Below, one piece after another: positions 13,824 to 15,618 of a stretch of DNA of 15,618 nucleotides; position 1 is the stretch's first letter; each line of letters opens with the position of its first letter. The stretch is from NCBI GenBank assembly GCA_964466595.1, contig CAYXNR010000052.1, positions 1 to 15,618 on the forward strand. The letters run 5' to 3'. The position numbers were made by a program, and so were the translations under genes. The DNA is from JABDGC01 sp964466595. GTDB taxonomy: Bacteria > Pseudomonadota > Gammaproteobacteria > DSM-16500. The notes below the pieces were generated by a model. That model ran no database searches, was not told the DNA's origin, and saw only the letters and a list, made by a program, of their open reading frames with translations.

Positions 13824-15451
13824 GTCGCTATACCTTCTTTTCTGGCTTCTTCGGCAACAGCAAGGGCAATTTGCCGTCTGATTTTTTTAGATTCTGTCAG
13901 TTTAGGTAAGATGGGCTCGAAAGGATTGTGATGCGCGTGCGAAAACTGGCTCAAGGTTTGTGCAGCTGCCCACAGCATGCCATCGGTGATAAATCTGGCT
14001 TTGGCAGCAATCGCACCTAAACCAATACCCGGAAAGGAAAAGGCATTATTGCATTGAGCGACGCGAATTTGTTTCCCCCCATAAATGACATCGGGATAGG
14101 GACTGCCGGTAGCAATAATTGCCTGTCCTTCTGTCCACTGAATTAAATCATGTGGTGTGGCTTCTGATTTACTAAGAGGATTAGAAAGCGGCATGATGAT
14201 GGGTCTCTTTGTATGCTTATTCATGTTTTGTATAATTTCTTTTGTGAAAGCACCTGGCACAGCGGAGCAGCCTATTAAAATGGTAGGGTGAATGTTTTTT
14301 ACCACCTCATCAAGTGAAATATTAGCGGGGTCTTTTATTTTCCACTGTGCTAATTCCTGACTGGAACGCGCATAGGGCTTCTGAAAATCTAATAGACCAG
14401 GAGAATCCCGTGTGAGGAGACCCGATTTATCGATCAACCAAAATTTAGAGCTAGCTTCTTCAGCAGAAAGACCACTGTGTTGCAGGGCTAAATGAATTTG
14501 ATCAGCAATACCAGTACCGGCAGTTCCTGCGCCAAAGATTACAATACGATGATTCTTGAGAGGGATACTACTTGCTTCCATACCAGCTAAGATACAGGCG
14601 ACAGTTACGACGCCTGTTGCCTGAATGTCGCCATTAAAAGTACAAATTTTATCGCGATAATGCTGCAAAATGCTTCGAGCATGATCGCGGCCGACATCTT
14701 CCCAATGTAAAAGAACTGTCGGAAATTTTCGCTGTACGGCATTCACAAAACTCTCTATAAAATCTTGATAAGTCTTACCCGTAATACGCTCGTGCCGCCA
14801 GCCGAGATACATAGGATCGTTCAATAAGGTTTCATTATTGGTGCCAACGTCTAGCTGAATCGGTAAGGTACGATGAGGACTGATGCCGCCGCAGAGGGTA
14901 TAAACCATCAATTTTGCTACAGCGATATTAATCCCGCCTATACCCTGATCGCCGATGCCGAGGACTGCGCCGCCATCTGTCACCACAATTAAATCGACAT
15001 CTGCGAGATAACGATTATCGAGGATTTGATCGATCCGCGCGCGGTCTGGATAACTAATATAGAGGCCACGTGGTTTGCGATGTTCGAGACTAAACCGTTC
15101 AACGGCCTCACCTACAGTCGGTGTATAAATGATGGGCAGCATTTCTTCTAAATGTTGGCTGAGTAATTTGTAAAAAAGTGTTTCATTGTAATCATATAGG
15201 GCATTGAGATAGATGTTTTTGGCAAGATTAGTGTGGTGCTCCTGAAATTGTTCATACATTCGAGCGGTTTGCTGTTCTAGCGTTTCAATTTGATGGGGGA
15301 GTAAGCCTGTGAGCACAAAGCTTTCCCGCTCTTCTAGGCTGAAAGCACAGCCTTTATTGAGCTTTGAAATTCGAAGCAAATCATGACCGTTGAAAGGGAT
15401 TTTGATGTAGGGATCATGATTCTTATCGTAAGAGAGTTTAATTTGGAACAT
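13742..15451 (-). CDS. NAD-dependent malic enzyme
   Basis: The enzyme oxidatively decarboxylates malate to pyruvate with NAD, linking the TCA cycle to pyruvate. The 569-residue protein compares with 565 for E. coli MaeA (SfcA) and aligns along its length. Visible motifs are the catalytic Tyr109 (YTPTVG), Lys180 (GIGGINIAVAKL), metal ligands Glu251-Asp252 (WEDVGRDHAR) and Asp275, and the NAD-binding GAGTAGTG at 307-314. The usual NDDIQGT reads NGDIQAT here. I chose ATG 15451, preceded by AGGGAC, because the ATG at 15484 has no ribosome binding site and would sit almost at the predicted transcription start. The last 27 codons are part of the duplicated 82-bp repeat. A malolactic role in place of full oxidation cannot be excluded. 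Confidence 0.93.
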   Translation of the reverse strand: MFQIKLSYDKNHDPYIKIPFNGHDLLRISKLNKGCAFSLEERESFVLTGLLPHQIETLEQQTARMYEQFQEHHTNLAKNIYLNALYDYNETLFYKLLSQHLEEMLPIIYTPTVGEAVERFSLEHRKPRGLYISYPDRARIDQILDNRYLADVDLIVVTDGGAVLGIGDQGIGGINIAVAKLMVYTLCGGISPHRTLPIQLDVGTNNETLLNDPMYLGWRHERITGKTYQDFIESFVNAVQRKFPTVLLHWEDVGRDHARSILQHYRDKICTFNGDIQATGVVTVACILAGMEASSIPLKNHRIVIFGAGTAGTGIADQIHLALQHSGLSAEEASSKFWLIDKSGLLTRDSPGLLDFQKPYARSSQELAQWKIKDPANISLDEVVKNIHPTILIGCSAVPGAFTKEIIQNMNKHTKRPIIMPLSNPLSKSEATPHDLIQWTEGQAIIATGSPYPDVIYGGKQIRVAQCNNAFSFPGIGLGAIAAKARFITDGMLWAAAQTLSQFSHAHHNPFEPILPKLTESKKIRRQIALAVAEEARKEGIATVDPALDLEHLIDNMIWEARYYPYKKD

Positions 15452-15494
15452 GGTGGCCTGTCCCTGATAACATTTAGTTATCATTATTGATATA

Positions 15495-15500
15495 ATTATA
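15495..15500 (-). promoter_or_regulatory. Candidate -10 box of the malic enzyme gene
   Basis: The minus strand reads TATAAT, a perfect -10 hexamer, about 45 bp before the chosen ATG. No convincing -35 box is seen at 16-18 bp. The predicted transcription start near 15488 argues against translation starting at the upstream ATG (15484). Confidence 0.4.
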
Positions 15501-15567
15501 ACCCGACTTGAGGGGTCTCGGTTATGAATAAGGTCATAAATTAATCAATCCAACTGATGGGGGCGAG

Positions 15568-15618
15568 ATGAGAATTGCAGTTTATCCCGGAACCTTTGAT
15601 CCAATTACCTTTGGCCAT
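15568..15618 (+). CDS. coaD: Pantetheine-phosphate adenylyltransferase (5' end only)
   Basis: The first 17 codons read MRIAVYPGTFDPITFGH before the window ends. PGTFDPITFGH is the nucleotidyl-transferase signature of CoaD, including the T/HxGH-type nucleotide-binding motif. The enzyme makes dephospho-coenzyme A from phosphopantetheine and ATP in coenzyme A synthesis. The ATG follows a purine-rich GGGGGCGAG sequence. It diverges from the malic enzyme gene. Confidence 0.93.
   Translation, partial: MRIAVYPGTFDPITFGH

Noticed and set aside
15452..15484. Longer malic enzyme starting at 15484
   Set aside because: No ribosome binding site, about 4 nt from the predicted transcription start, and the family aligns from about residue 12 of the longer form.
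15511..15519. AGGGGTCTC near coaD resembling the complement of the tandem array
   Set aside because: Only nine bases match and no second unit is present; likely chance.

Overview
The window looks like a stretch of chromosome from a gammaproteobacterium, probably of the order Legionellales (Coxiellaceae type, such as a Rickettsiella, Diplorickettsia or Coxiella relative). This is inferred from the moderately AT-rich composition, gammaproteobacterial versions of the housekeeping proteins, dispersed palindromic repeats (one read through inside a gene), decaying toxin-antitoxin remnants, and a eukaryote-like small GTPase of the kind intracellular bacteria deliver to hosts. The taxon rests on protein resemblance alone and is not certain.

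Layout from left to right. Positions 1-266 hold a short tandem repeat array, a degenerate palindromic repeat and a 26-bp perfect palindrome. Next come prfB, with its programmed +1 frameshift, and lysS as a tight plus-strand pair (267-2872), then an unrecognised 158-residue protein with a Cys-rich start (2957-3433). A hairpin separates this from a minus-strand cluster read right to left: dacA, lipB, lipA and a DedA/PAP2/LssY-type membrane protein (8368 down to 3492). dacA/lipB and lipB/lipA overlap, so these make cell-wall and lipoate functions from one likely transcript. Divergent from dacA is a plus-strand run of a ComEA-like helix-hairpin-helix protein, a small membrane protein and recJ (8516-10870). 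A frameshifted HTH antitoxin-like gene follows (10930-11189).

The right part is the accessory portion. A family 4 uracil-DNA glycosylase (11208-11858) and an NAD-type malic enzyme (13742-15451), both on the minus strand, are separated by a 1.8-kb module. The module carries an Arf/Ras-like GTPase with a hydrophobic C-terminal region, a nested inverted-repeat element, and a broken Phd/YefM antitoxin. It is bounded by 82-bp direct repeats (79 of 82 identical) made of the last 27 codons of the malic enzyme gene. I read this as an integration at the 3' end of the malic enzyme gene that split an ancestral malic enzyme-glycosylase pair whose stop and start codons abutted. The window ends in the first 17 codons of coaD.

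The most interesting items are the flanked module and its GTPase, which has an intact P-loop, TKxD and SAK motifs but a degenerate G3 motif. The smaller items are the two single-base frameshifts in antitoxin-like genes, the palindromic repeat that supplies the N-terminus of LipB, and the Cys-rich unknown protein.
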